A DNA stretch of 64,000 bases from an uncultured Oscillospiraceae bacterium. Lineage in GTDB: Bacteria; Bacillota; Clostridia; Oscillospirales; Ruminococcaceae. This document shows positions 8,532 through 16,722 of this stretch, one piece after another. The translations under genes were made by a program, and so were the position numbers. The stretch's first letter is position 1, and every line of letters begins with the position of its first letter. The notes below the pieces were generated by a model. It did not search any database and had not been told where the DNA came from. It worked only from the letters and a program-made list of their open reading frames with translations. Location: the NCBI GenBank assembly GCA_934513685.1, contig CAKSWY010000013.1, forward strand, positions 6,578 through 70,577. Direction: 5' to 3'.

Positions 8532-9188
8532 TCAGACGATCTGCTGGCCTTTGTACAGGCCGGTCTGGCAGAAGATGGTCCATTCGGCAACGTTCACCGA
8601 GTGGTCGCTCAAACGCTCCAGATACTTGGCGATCATGAGCAGATCCAGCACATCGTCCGCGTCCTCGGGGTTCTGGGCCAGGCGCTGGGCCAGCTCCTTT
8701 TTGGCGGTGTTGAACAGCTCGTCCTGCTTGTCGTCCATGGCGATGACCTGCTTGGCAGTCTCCTGGCGGCCCTTCAAAAAGGCGTCCAGAGCGGCCTGCT
8801 CCATCGTGAGGGCCTGGTCGGCCATGTCGGTCAGCACCTGGGGCAGGGGGGCCTCAGCGGGCAGATACAGGCCGATTTCCGCAATGTCGGCCGCATTGTC
8901 GCCCATGCGCTCCAGGTCCGTGACCATCTTCAACGAGCTGCTCACCTTGCGCAGGTCGCTGGCGATGGGCTGCTGGCGCAGCAGCAGGGTCATGCACAGG
9001 TGCTCGATGTCCCGCTCCTGCTCATCCACAGCCCGGTCGTTCTCGATGATGTGGCGGGCGCTTGCCGCGTCATGGCTGGTCAGCGTAGCCACCGCATCCC
9101 GCAGGGCGTTCTGCACGCTCTGGCCCATGGCCCGCACGGAATCTTCCAGCCGTACCAGGTCGTTGTCGTACTTTTCACGCAGTTTCAT
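8532..9188 (-). CDS. phoU: Phosphate signalling protein PhoU
   Basis: PhoU is a cytoplasmic helical protein that links the PstSCAB importer to the PhoR-PhoB/P two-component system and limits phosphate uptake. The 218-residue protein has the two PhoU repeats. One ends VDEQERDIEHLCMTLLLRQQ with SSLKMVTDLERMGDNAADIA. The other has IAMDDKQDELFNTAKKEL and LLMIAKYLERLSDHSVNVAE. The E/DxxRxxD metal motif is present in both. It follows pstB by 17 bases and is the last gene of the operon. Confidence 0.96.
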   Translation of the reverse strand: MKLREKYDNDLVRLEDSVRAMGQSVQNALRDAVATLTSHDAASARHIIENDRAVDEQERDIEHLCMTLLLRQQPIASDLRKVSSSLKMVTDLERMGDNAADIAEIGLYLPAEAPLPQVLTDMADQALTMEQAALDAFLKGRQETAKQVIAMDDKQDELFNTAKKELAQRLAQNPEDADDVLDLLMIAKYLERLSDHSVNVAEWTIFCQTGLYKGQQIV

Positions 9189-9205
9189 GAAAAACCTCCC
9201 ATTTC

Positions 9206-9970
9206 TCAGCCGAAGCGGCCAGTGATGTAATCTTCGGTGCGCTTGTCCTTCGGGCGGGAGAAGATCTCCTCGGTGGGGCCCTTCTCGATCATCTCACCCA
9301 GCAGGAAGAACGCGGTCTCATCGCTGATGCGGGCGGCCTGCTGCATATTGTGGGTCACAATGACCACCGTGTACTTCTCCTTCAGCTCGCTCATCAGCTC
9401 TTCAATGCGCATGGTGCTGCCCGGGTCCAGGGCGCTGGTGGGCTCGTCCATCAGCAGCACGTCCGGCTCCACAGCCAGGGCGCGGGCAATGCACAGACGC
9501 TGCTGCTGGCCGCCGGAAAGGCCCAGCGCGCTCTTCTTCAGCCGGTCCTTTACCTCGTCCCAGATGGCCGCGCCGCGCAGGCTCTTTTCCACCAGATCAT
9601 CCAGCTGGGCCTTGCTGCGCACACCGTGCAGCCGGGGGCCGTAGGCGATGTTGTCGTAAATGCTCATGGGGAAGGGATTGGCCTTCTGGAACACCATGCC
9701 GATTTTCTTGCGCAGGGCGGTCACGTCCACGCTCTTGTCCAGCAGGTTCATGCCGCGGTACAGCGCTTCGCCCTCAATGCGCAGCCCGGGCACCAGCTCC
9801 GGGTCGTTCATTCGGTTCAGCACCTTCAAAAAGGTGGATTTGCCGCAGCCGGAGGGGCCGATGAAGGCAGTGATGGTCTTTTCCTGAATGGTCATGCTGA
9901 TGCCCTTCAGGGCCTGAAAATTACCGTAGTACAGCTTCAGGTCTTTGGTTTGCAGAATGGGAGTTTCCAT
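9206..9970 (-). CDS. pstB: Phosphate ABC transporter ATP-binding protein PstB
   Basis: PstB powers high-affinity phosphate import. The 254-residue protein has Walker A GPSGCGKST, Q-loop GMVFQKANPFPMSIYDNIAY, signature LSGGQQQRLCIARALA, Walker B VLLMDEPTSALDP and switch His in VIVTHNMQQAARIS. KANPFPMSIYDN is typical of PstB. It lies 17 bases after pstA, with GGAGG before the start. Confidence 0.98.
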   Translation of the reverse strand: METPILQTKDLKLYYGNFQALKGISMTIQEKTITAFIGPSGCGKSTFLKVLNRMNDPELVPGLRIEGEALYRGMNLLDKSVDVTALRKKIGMVFQKANPFPMSIYDNIAYGPRLHGVRSKAQLDDLVEKSLRGAAIWDEVKDRLKKSALGLSGGQQQRLCIARALAVEPDVLLMDEPTSALDPGSTMRIEELMSELKEKYTVVIVTHNMQQAARISDETAFFLLGEMIEKGPTEEIFSRPKDKRTEDYITGRFG

Positions 9971-9987
9971 AATCGTCGTTCCTCCGG

Positions 9988-10833
9988 TTACATATCACGT
10001 TTTAACTTCTTGCGGGCCAGCTTGGCCAGGCCGTTCAGGCAGAGCACCAGCACCATCAGCACGGCGGCAATGGCGTAGCCCACCGCAAAATCGCCGTCCT
10101 CGCTGACGGTCATGTACAGCGCAACGGAAAGGGTCGCGCCGCTGGAGGTGTAGGCCTTGGCAATGCTGCTGGCCAGCACCTTGCCGGTGCCGGCGGTGAA
10201 CAGCAGGGCTGCGCTCTCACCCACAATGCGGCCGATGGCCAGAATGCAGCCGGAGACAATGCCGTCCAGGCTACAGGGCAGCACCAGTGTGCGCACAATG
10301 TGCCACTTGGTGGCGCCCAGGCCTAAGGCGCCTTCGCGGTAGCTCTGGGGCACGGTTTTCAGGCTTTCCTGGGTGGTGCGGATGATGGTGGGCAGCACCA
10401 TGATGACCAGCGTTAAACTGCCGGAGATCAGGCAGCCGCCCAGGCCCAGCTTCTGGTTGAACACCAGCATACCCACCAGGCCGTAGATAATGCTGGGAAT
10501 GCCGGCCAGCGTTTCAGTGGTGTATTCGATCAGGGCAATGAGCTTGTGGTTCTTGGCGTACTCGTTCAGATAAACGGCCGCGCCCACGCCGAGGGGAAGC
10601 ACGATGGCGACGCTCAGCAGCACCACATACAGGGTGTTCAGAATGTAGGGAAGGATGCCCTTCACATTGCGGATGACGCTGGGCACACTGGTGAGCAGCG
10701 AAATGCTCACGTTGGGCAGGCCCTTGACCAGCACGTAGCCGATGACGCCGACCAGCAGCAACACGGTCAGGCCGGCGGCGGCGTACACCACAATGGGAAG
10801 CAGCAGGTTGTAGGCTTTGCGTTTAGTGCTCAT
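9988..10833 (-). CDS. pstA: Phosphate ABC transporter permease PstA
   Basis: PstA is one of the two membrane subunits of the phosphate importer. The 281-residue protein has six predicted helices, the PstA-type segment GVGAAVYLNEYAKNHK, LAGIPSIIYGLVGMLVF, and the ATPase-contact loop YREGALGLGATKWHIVRTLV. Its start overlaps the end of pstC by 11 bases, so the two are translationally coupled. Confidence 0.97.
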   Translation of the reverse strand: MSTKRKAYNLLLPIVVYAAAGLTVLLLVGVIGYVLVKGLPNVSISLLTSVPSVIRNVKGILPYILNTLYVVLLSVAIVLPLGVGAAVYLNEYAKNHKLIALIEYTTETLAGIPSIIYGLVGMLVFNQKLGLGGCLISGSLTLVIMVLPTIIRTTQESLKTVPQSYREGALGLGATKWHIVRTLVLPCSLDGIVSGCILAIGRIVGESAALLFTAGTGKVLASSIAKAYTSSGATLSVALYMTVSEDGDFAVGYAIAAVLMVLVLCLNGLAKLARKKLKRDM

Positions 10834-11707
10834 CTTCGCTGCCTCCTTTCAGAATGCGGTTCAGCAGGGCGTTCAGCAGCATGATAAATACGAACAGCAC
10901 CAGCGCGATGCTGAACAGGGCCTGGCGCTGCAGGCCGGAGGCGTAGCTCATCTCACTGGCAATGGCGGTGGTGAGGAAGCGCACGCTCTTGAACAGGCCG
11001 GGCATATTGGCCACGTTGCCGGCCACCATCATGATGGCCATGGCCTCGCCCATGGCGCGGCCCACGCCCAGCACGATGCCGGCGGCAATGCCGCTTTTGG
11101 CGGCGGGCAGGCTTACTTTAAAGTAGGTCTCGATCTTGGTGGCGCCCAGGGCCAGGCTGGCCTCTTCGTACTCTTTGGGCACGGCGTTCAGGGCGGTGAC
11201 GCTCACCGAAATGATGCTGGGCAGAATCATCACGGCAAGCACCAGAATGGCGGTCAGCATGCAGGCGCCGCTGGCCAGGCCGAACACACTGGCCACGGCG
11301 GGCACCAGCACCACCATGCCAATCAGGCCGTAGATAACGCTGGGGATGCCGGCAAGCAGCTCCACCGCGCTGCTGACCACAGCGGCCATGCGGGGGGAAG
11401 CGATCTTGGAGAGGAACACGCTGGTGAGCAGGCCCACCGGAATGCCGATGAGCACCGCACCCAGGGTGCCGAAAAAGCTGGTGAGGATGAAGGGCAGAAT
11501 GCCGTAGGAGGGCTGGGCGGCGGTGGAGGCCCAGGTGTGGCCCAGCAAAAAGTCCACAGGGCCGATCTTGGCGATGGCCGGCAGGCCGGACACAAACATG
11601 TAAACCGTGATGAGAGCCACAAAGGCGATGGCGGTCATGCCCATGAGGAAGAACACTCCGTTCATGATCACTTCCACCAAGTCTCTCACATTGGCTTTCT
11701 TTTTCAT
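10823..11707 (-). CDS. pstC: Phosphate ABC transporter permease PstC
   Basis: PstC is the partner permease of PstA. I place the start at 11707 (MKKKANVRDLVEV), giving 294 residues, because GAAAGGAA lies about eight bases upstream. Two further upstream in-frame ATGs lack this and would add an unlikely N-terminus. Recognisable parts are LLGHTWASTAAQPSYGILPF, the EAA-type loop YEEASLALGATKIETYFKVS and AMGEAMAIMMVAGN. It follows pstS after a partial terminator at 11759. Confidence 0.96.
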   Translation of the reverse strand: MKKKANVRDLVEVIMNGVFFLMGMTAIAFVALITVYMFVSGLPAIAKIGPVDFLLGHTWASTAAQPSYGILPFILTSFFGTLGAVLIGIPVGLLTSVFLSKIASPRMAAVVSSAVELLAGIPSVIYGLIGMVVLVPAVASVFGLASGACMLTAILVLAVMILPSIISVSVTALNAVPKEYEEASLALGATKIETYFKVSLPAAKSGIAAGIVLGVGRAMGEAMAIMMVAGNVANMPGLFKSVRFLTTAIASEMSYASGLQRQALFSIALVLFVFIMLLNALLNRILKGGSEDEH

Positions 11708-11758
11708 AAATACGATTCCTTTCATGAACACGGGCCGCTGGCCCATGCCTTTGAAAAA

Positions 11759-11794
11759 GGCCCGGCGCTGCCGCAATGAGCACAGAGCCGGGCC
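11759..11794 (-). terminator. Intercistronic partial terminator between pstS and pstC
   Basis: On the minus strand GGCCCGGC pairs with GCCGGGCC and is followed by TTTTTC. Placed between pstS and pstC, it would give more binding protein than permease, as is common for ABC importers, and protect the pstS transcript. Confidence 0.7.
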
Positions 11795-11827
11795 GGAGAT
11801 TCCGGAGATTGAGATGGAAGCGGGCGT

Positions 11828-12703
11828 TTAGGCCATGGGCACCGCGCCGGCGGCACGGATCAGGTCAGCAGCCTCAGCGCTGGTGGCGAAGTCGATGAAG
11901 GACTTCACAGCGTCGCTGGGGGTCACGCTGTCGTTGGTGACGAAGTTGAAGGGACGCTGAATCTTGTAGGTGCCGTCCAGAACGGTCTCCTCGGTGCAGG
12001 CAATGCCTTCCACGGTCACAGCCTTCACGGTGTCCTTCAGAGCGGACAGGGAAGCGTAGCCGATGGCGCCGTTGTTGGCAGCCACACCGGTGATGACGGC
12101 GCCGGTGCTGGTCAGCTCCTGAGCGTACTGGCACTTGTCAGCCACGCCCACGATGCTCTCGAAGCCGTCGCGGGTGCCGCTGCCGGCCTCACGGCCGATC
12201 AGCACGATGGGGGCATCCTCGCCGCCCACGTCCTTCCAGTTGGTGATCTCGCCGGTGGCGATCTTGGCGATCTGGTCGATGGTCAGATCCTGTACGGGGT
12301 TGGAGTTGTTCACGATGATGGCGATGCCGTCCAGTGCGATGGTGGTGGCGGTCACGCCGGTCTCGCCGTCCTTCAGCTTGCGGCTGGAGAGGCCGATGTC
12401 CAGGGTCTTGTCGGTGGCGCCGGTGATGCCCGCGCCGCTGCCGGTGGGATCGTAAGTAACGGTCACATCAGGCTCCTTCTCGGCGAAAGCCTCCTGCAGA
12501 GCGGACACAACCTTCTCCATGCTGGTGGAACCGCCGGTGGCGACGGTGCCGTTCAGGCCGGCAGCGGCGGAAGAAGCTGCGCTCTCGGAAGCGGCCTCGG
12601 AAGAGGCAGCAGCGGAAGAAGAAGCGCTGGAACCGCAGCCAGTGGCAACGGCAGCCAGCATCATAGCAGCGCACAGGCCGCAAGCGACGCGTTTGATGTT
12701 CAT
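11828..12703 (-). CDS. pstS: Phosphate-binding lipoprotein PstS
   Basis: PstS captures phosphate at the cell surface for PstCAB. The start at 12703 (MNIKRVACGL) has AGGAGG upstream and gives 291 residues. A signal peptide ends AAVATGC with the lipidated Cys near residue 21, followed by a Ser/Ala linker. The phosphate-binding fold shows TVATGGSTSMEKVVSALQEA, TYDPTGSGAGITGATDKTLD and IVLIGREAGSGTRDGFESIV, the loops that hold the anion. It is the first gene of pstSCAB-phoU. Confidence 0.97.
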   Translation of the reverse strand: MNIKRVACGLCAAMMLAAVATGCGSSASSSAAASSEAASESAASSAAAGLNGTVATGGSTSMEKVVSALQEAFAEKEPDVTVTYDPTGSGAGITGATDKTLDIGLSSRKLKDGETGVTATTIALDGIAIIVNNSNPVQDLTIDQIAKIATGEITNWKDVGGEDAPIVLIGREAGSGTRDGFESIVGVADKCQYAQELTSTGAVITGVAANNGAIGYASLSALKDTVKAVTVEGIACTEETVLDGTYKIQRPFNFVTNDSVTPSDAVKSFIDFATSAEAADLIRAAGAVPMA

Positions 12704-12829
12704 GTTTGTTCCTCCTAGTGGTCGGGGATTTGTCTTGCGCCCCGGCGGATGATTCCCTTTTGCGTAAGCCCGGTGATTGGGTACGCCCGGTGCGGTGGCC
12801 CTTGGCCCCGCCTCCCTTGGCGCATGTTT

Positions 12830-12885
12830 ATTGTAGCCCGAATGCCCCCCGCGCCGAAACCAGATGCGGGCAAAGCTTTTGTAAA
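12830..12885 (-). promoter_or_regulatory. Possible pst promoter with Pho-box-like repeats
   Basis: On the minus strand TACAAT (12830-12835) could be a -10 box without a good -35. Upstream are TTTACA (12880-12885) and TTTGCC (12869-12874) spaced 11 bases apart, resembling the TTNACA direct repeats bound by PhoP. A weak -35 next to activator sites is what a phosphate-regulated promoter would show, but the repeats are few. Confidence 0.4.
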
Positions 12886-13075
12886 GTTTGGATGCGCAAA
12901 ATGCGGCCAAAAGCAAGAATCTGTAAAACTGGTAAAGAACGGCGCAGAATCCGGGCGGCAGAGGCAAAAAGCAGATCAGGACAGGCCGCTGCGGCATATC
13001 CTATAAAATAAGGTAGCTGTAAGGCAGCCGTGCGCCCGGATGGCCAGAAAATCAAAACCGGGAAGCACGCGCGCA

Positions 13076-13104
13076 TTTACATCCCCGGTGGGATGCGATA
13101 TAAT
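13076..13104 (+). promoter_or_regulatory. Promoter of the DD-carboxypeptidase gene
   Basis: TTTACA (13076-13081), 17 bases, TATAAT (13099-13104). The rest of the 475-base gap between pstS and this gene holds only the pst promoter region. Confidence 0.75.
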
Positions 13105-13178
13105 ACTTATTGTGGCAGAGTCTATACTTTGCTGCACAAAAAAGCCGTTTTTACAACCCGGGTAAAAAAGGAGAAGCC

Positions 13179-14003
13179 ATGGAACCTGAACGCCGCCAAG
13201 CGCCCACTGCCCGCCAGCGTGCTGCCGCCAGGCGCCGCCGCAAACAGCAGATCCTGCGCAACCGCATTCTGTTTGCACTGGTCTGCCTGGCCCTGCTGGG
13301 GCTTTTATGTCTGCTGATCCGCAGCGGGGTGCGCCTGATCCAGAATCTTGGAAAGGGCGGGGCCGGGGCTTCCTCCTCCAGCGTGAGCGAAAGCACGGGC
13401 GAGGCGGCCCCGCAGGCGGTGGATACGACCGACTGGCGGCTGACCCTGGTGAACAACAACGTTCCGCTGCCGGAGGGCTACGAGAGCAGCCTGACCACCA
13501 AGCTTGCGGAGGAGAGCACCGGGAAGGAGCTGGCCAGCGAGGCGGCCGACGCCTACATTGCCATGAAGCAGGCCGCCGCGGCCGAGGGCGTGGACCTGCT
13601 GCTCTGCTCCGGCTACCGGACGGTGGAGTACCAGACGAACCTGTTCAACAACGAAAAGCAGGAATGGCTGAATAAGGGCTTGAACGAGCAGGAAGCCTAT
13701 GATAAGGCCAAAACCGTGGTGGCGGTGCCGGGCTATTCCGAGCACAATCTGGGCCTGGCGGCAGACATTGTCACCCCGGACCACCAGAATCTGGACGAGG
13801 CCTTTGAAAAAACGGCCGCATTCACCTGGCTGGACGCCCATGCGGCGGAGTATGGCTTCATCCTGCGCTACCCCAAAGACAAACAGGAGATCACCGGGAT
13901 CATCTATGAGCCGTGGCACTACCGCTACGTCGGCCCGGAGAATGCAGCGGCCATCAAGGCCGGCGGCCAATGCTTGGAGGAGTACCTGGCAGCGGCGGCC
14001 TGA
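13179..14003 (+). CDS. Membrane-anchored D-alanyl-D-alanine carboxypeptidase, M15B (VanY-like)
   Basis: This zinc peptidase trims the terminal D-Ala from peptidoglycan stem peptides outside the membrane. The start at 13179 follows AAAAAGGAGAAGCC and gives 274 residues. A very basic N-terminus (RQRAAARRRRKQQ) precedes one membrane helix (about residues 31-49) and a Ser-rich linker. The catalytic domain has SGYRTVEYQTNLFNNE, the metal motif SEHNLGLAADIV, and the final WHYRYVG with the third ligand. It has its own promoter and terminator. No vanS/R or vanX genes are near, so a housekeeping wall-turnover role is more likely than glycopeptide resistance. Confidence 0.92.
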   Translation: MEPERRQAPTARQRAAARRRRKQQILRNRILFALVCLALLGLLCLLIRSGVRLIQNLGKGGAGASSSSVSESTGEAAPQAVDTTDWRLTLVNNNVPLPEGYESSLTTKLAEESTGKELASEAADAYIAMKQAAAAEGVDLLLCSGYRTVEYQTNLFNNEKQEWLNKGLNEQEAYDKAKTVVAVPGYSEHNLGLAADIVTPDHQNLDEAFEKTAAFTWLDAHAAEYGFILRYPKDKQEITGIIYEPWHYRYVGPENAAAIKAGGQCLEEYLAAAA

Positions 14004-14040
14004 GCCTTTGGCCCCGGCAGACATGGCATCTTTTGCGTAC

Positions 14041-14090
14041 AGGCGGCCCCCGCGGGGAACCCGATCGCCCCGAGCAGGCCGCCTTTTTCT
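14041..14090 (+). terminator. Terminator after the DD-carboxypeptidase
   Basis: AGGCGGCC (14041-14048) pairs with GGCCGCCT (14077-14084), followed by TTTTCTTCC. Confidence 0.7.
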
Positions 14091-14177
14091 TCCCTTTTTC
14101 GGGGCAGCCGCCCCGGAAAACGGGCAGTTTTGCACAAACGATCGGACTGATTTTACAGAACAACGAGGACAAGGGAT

Positions 14178-15449
14178 TTGAAACGAGAAAATCTTGCGCC
14201 CGGCGTGTTTTTGAATACGCTGGACGCCCAGAAGTTCAACCGCTGCCGCATCACCATCCGCTTCCAGTATCCGGCCTGCCGCGAGACGGCCACCGCCGGC
14301 GCGGTGCTGCCCCTGGTGCTGGAGCGTTGCTGCGCCGATTATCCGGACATGACGCTGCTCTCCCGGCGGCTGGCCAAGCTGTACGGGGCTGACCTGAGTG
14401 TGGACAACTCCACCAACGGCGCAAACCGGGTGCTCACCGTGAGCGTGACCGGCATTAAGGACGAATTTGCGCTGGAAGGGGAGGACCTGACCGCCGAGTA
14501 CGCCGATCTGGTGTTCGGCGTGGCCTTCCGTCCCTATCTGGTGAACGGCCTGTTTGACGAAGAGGCCGTGGCCATTGAGCGGGGCAAACTGCGCCAGCAG
14601 CTTCAGGCCGAGGTAAACGACAAGCGCCTGTACTGCGTGCGCCAGGCCCGCCGCCGCTTCTTCGGCGACAGCCTGGCCGGCGTGGAGCGGGACGGCTACT
14701 TGGAAGAGGTGGACGGTGTTACCCCCCAGCTGCTCACCCAGGTGTACGAGGAGATGCTGTGCAAAGCCAGCATTGAGGTGACGGCCATCGGCGCCAAGGA
14801 CGAGACCGTGCGCCGCCTGCTGCTTGCCGCCCTGGAGGGCCGCAAGCGGGAGTGGCAGGCCCCGCTGCCCGGGCTGTTCATGCCCCGCCAGCAGCCGGAC
14901 CATCAGGTGGAAACCATGGACATGGTGCAGGCAAAGCTCTGTCTGCTGTTTACGGCCGGACGCTGCACCGGCGCGCAGGAGATCGCCGCCAGCCGTCTGG
15001 CCATGGCCCTGTACGGCGGCTCGGTGACCAGCCGCCTGTTCCTGAACGTGCGGGAAAAGCAGAGCCTGTGCTACTACTGCTCTTCCAGCTATACCTCCGT
15101 GACCGGCTGCATGATGGTGGACAGCGGCGTGGAACCCGCCAACGCCCAGAAGGCCGAGGCGGCCATTCTGAAGGAGCTGGCCCAGCTGTGCGACGGCCCC
15201 ATTACCGATGAGGAGATGGAGGACTGCCGCCGCGGCCTGCTTTCCAGCCTGGAATCGGTGGAGGACAGCCTCTCCGGCCTGGAGGGCTGGTATTTTGCCG
15301 AGATCGCCCGGGGCGGCCCGGTAAGCACCCCGGCTCAGGCCCGCGCGGCGCTGGAGCAGGTAACGAAGGAGCAGGTGCGCCAGGTGCTGCGCCAGTTCAC
15401 CCTTTCGGTGAGCTACCTGCTGACCCCGGAGGTGAACGACCATGCGTGA
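14178..15449 (+). CDS. M16 family peptidase-like protein lacking the zinc motif
   Basis: This 423-residue protein belongs to the insulinase-like family (B. subtilis YmfF type). Family marks are YPDMTLLSRRLAKLYGADLS, YADLVFGVAFRPYLVNGLF, FDEEAVAIERGKLRQQLQ and the C-terminal VREKQSLCYYCSSSYTSVTG. The HxxEH metal motif expected near residue 50 is absent: the equivalent stretch reads LPLVLERCCADYP. It is therefore probably the non-catalytic partner of the next gene, as known for YmfF/YmfH-type pairs. Translation seems to start at TTG (14178), with GAGGA eight bases upstream. The end overlaps the next start by eight bases. Confidence 0.9.
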   Translation: MKRENLAPGVFLNTLDAQKFNRCRITIRFQYPACRETATAGAVLPLVLERCCADYPDMTLLSRRLAKLYGADLSVDNSTNGANRVLTVSVTGIKDEFALEGEDLTAEYADLVFGVAFRPYLVNGLFDEEAVAIERGKLRQQLQAEVNDKRLYCVRQARRRFFGDSLAGVERDGYLEEVDGVTPQLLTQVYEEMLCKASIEVTAIGAKDETVRRLLLAALEGRKREWQAPLPGLFMPRQQPDHQVETMDMVQAKLCLLFTAGRCTGAQEIAASRLAMALYGGSVTSRLFLNVREKQSLCYYCSSSYTSVTGCMMVDSGVEPANAQKAEAAILKELAQLCDGPITDEEMEDCRRGLLSSLESVEDSLSGLEGWYFAEIARGGPVSTPAQARAALEQVTKEQVRQVLRQFTLSVSYLLTPEVNDHA

Positions 15450-16719
15450 GATCAACGAGACCCTCAGCCGCGCTGCGGCCTGTGAAAAAACCGTGCTGCC
15501 CAGCGGCCTGACCGTGCTGGCGCGGCCCATGCCCGGCTACGGCAGTGTTCATGCCGAGTATGCCACCCGCTTCGGCTCCATCGACCGGGACTTTGTGCTG
15601 GACGGCAAGCCGGTGCATCTGCCAGCCGGTGTGGCGCATTTTCTGGAGCACAAGATGTTCGAGAGTGAGGATGGAGACGCCTTCAGCAAATACGCCAAAA
15701 CCGGCGCCAACGCCAACGCCTTCACCAGCTTTGACCAGACCTGCTATGTGTTTACCGCCACCCGTCAGGTGGACGAGAGCCTGGACGTTCTTCTGAGCAT
15801 GGTGGGCCAGCCCTACTTCACCGAGGCCACCATTCAGAAGGAGCAGGGCATCATCGGGCAGGAAATCCGTATGTACGACGACAACCCCGACTGGCGGATG
15901 CTGTTCGCCCTGTGCAGCTGTTTGTACGAAAACCACCCCATCCGCAGTGACATTGCGGGCACGGTGGAGAGCATTGCCGAGATCACTCCGGAAATGCTCT
16001 ATGCCTGCACCGATGCATTCTATGATCCGGCCAATATGGTGCTGGCCGTGGCGGGCGGCGTGACCACGCAGCAGGTGCTGGACGCCTGCAAGCGGGCCGG
16101 GCTGGACAAGCCCCGCACGCCCCACAAGGTGCAGCGCATTCAGAAGCCGGAAGGCCCGCTGCCCGCAAAAACCAGCGATACGTTCCGGATGTCCATCTCC
16201 AAGCCCTGCATCGGCGTGGGCTACAAGGAGGCCCCGCTGGGCGAAAACCGGGTTCGGGGAGAGATCCTCTGCGACCTGCTGGGCGAGCTGGTGTGCGGCG
16301 GCATGACCCCGCTGTACCGCCGCCTGTACGACGAGGGCCTGGTGAACCCCGGTTTCGGGGCCGAGTATCTGTCGGTGGATGGCTGCTGCTGCATTCTGTT
16401 CACGGGCGAAAGCGATGAGCCGGAGAAGGTGCGCACCCTGCTGCTGGAGGAGATCGAGCGCATCCGCAAGGAAGGCGTGGACGAAGAGCTGTTCACCCTG
16501 TGCAAGAACCAGATGTACGGCGAGATGCTGGAAGCGCTGGAAAGCCCCACCGGGGCCGCGGGTGCACTGGTGAGCAATTACCTGCGCCGCAGCACGCTGG
16601 AGGAGGGGGTGCAGCTTCTGGCGGCCCTCACGAAGCAGGAGGTGGACGATGCCCTGCAGACCATGCTGCTGCCGGAGCACAGCGCCACCGTGACCATTCT
16701 CCCGCAGGAGGCGGAATAA
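15442..16719 (+). CDS. M16 family zinc peptidase (YmfH-like)
   Basis: This is the catalytic member of the pair, 425 residues. The inverted zinc motif HFLEH is at residues 66-70, followed by KMFESEDGDAFSKYAKTGAN and ANAFTSFDQTCYVF. The third ligand region reads KEQGIIGQEIRMYDDNPDW. In other Firmicutes such pairs process small peptides or modified proteins. The substrate here is unknown. It is translationally coupled to the preceding non-catalytic M16 gene and is followed three bases later by lgt. Confidence 0.94.
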   Translation: MREINETLSRAAACEKTVLPSGLTVLARPMPGYGSVHAEYATRFGSIDRDFVLDGKPVHLPAGVAHFLEHKMFESEDGDAFSKYAKTGANANAFTSFDQTCYVFTATRQVDESLDVLLSMVGQPYFTEATIQKEQGIIGQEIRMYDDNPDWRMLFALCSCLYENHPIRSDIAGTVESIAEITPEMLYACTDAFYDPANMVLAVAGGVTTQQVLDACKRAGLDKPRTPHKVQRIQKPEGPLPAKTSDTFRMSISKPCIGVGYKEAPLGENRVRGEILCDLLGELVCGGMTPLYRRLYDEGLVNPGFGAEYLSVDGCCCILFTGESDEPEKVRTLLLEEIERIRKEGVDEELFTLCKNQMYGEMLEALESPTGAAGALVSNYLRRSTLEEGVQLLAALTKQEVDDALQTMLLPEHSATVTILPQEAE

Positions 16720-16722
16720 ACC

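Noticed and set aside
13179..14003. VanY glycopeptide-resistance gene
   Set aside because: The domain fits, but no vanRS, vanHAX or vanT genes are near, so only a general DD-carboxypeptidase is supported.
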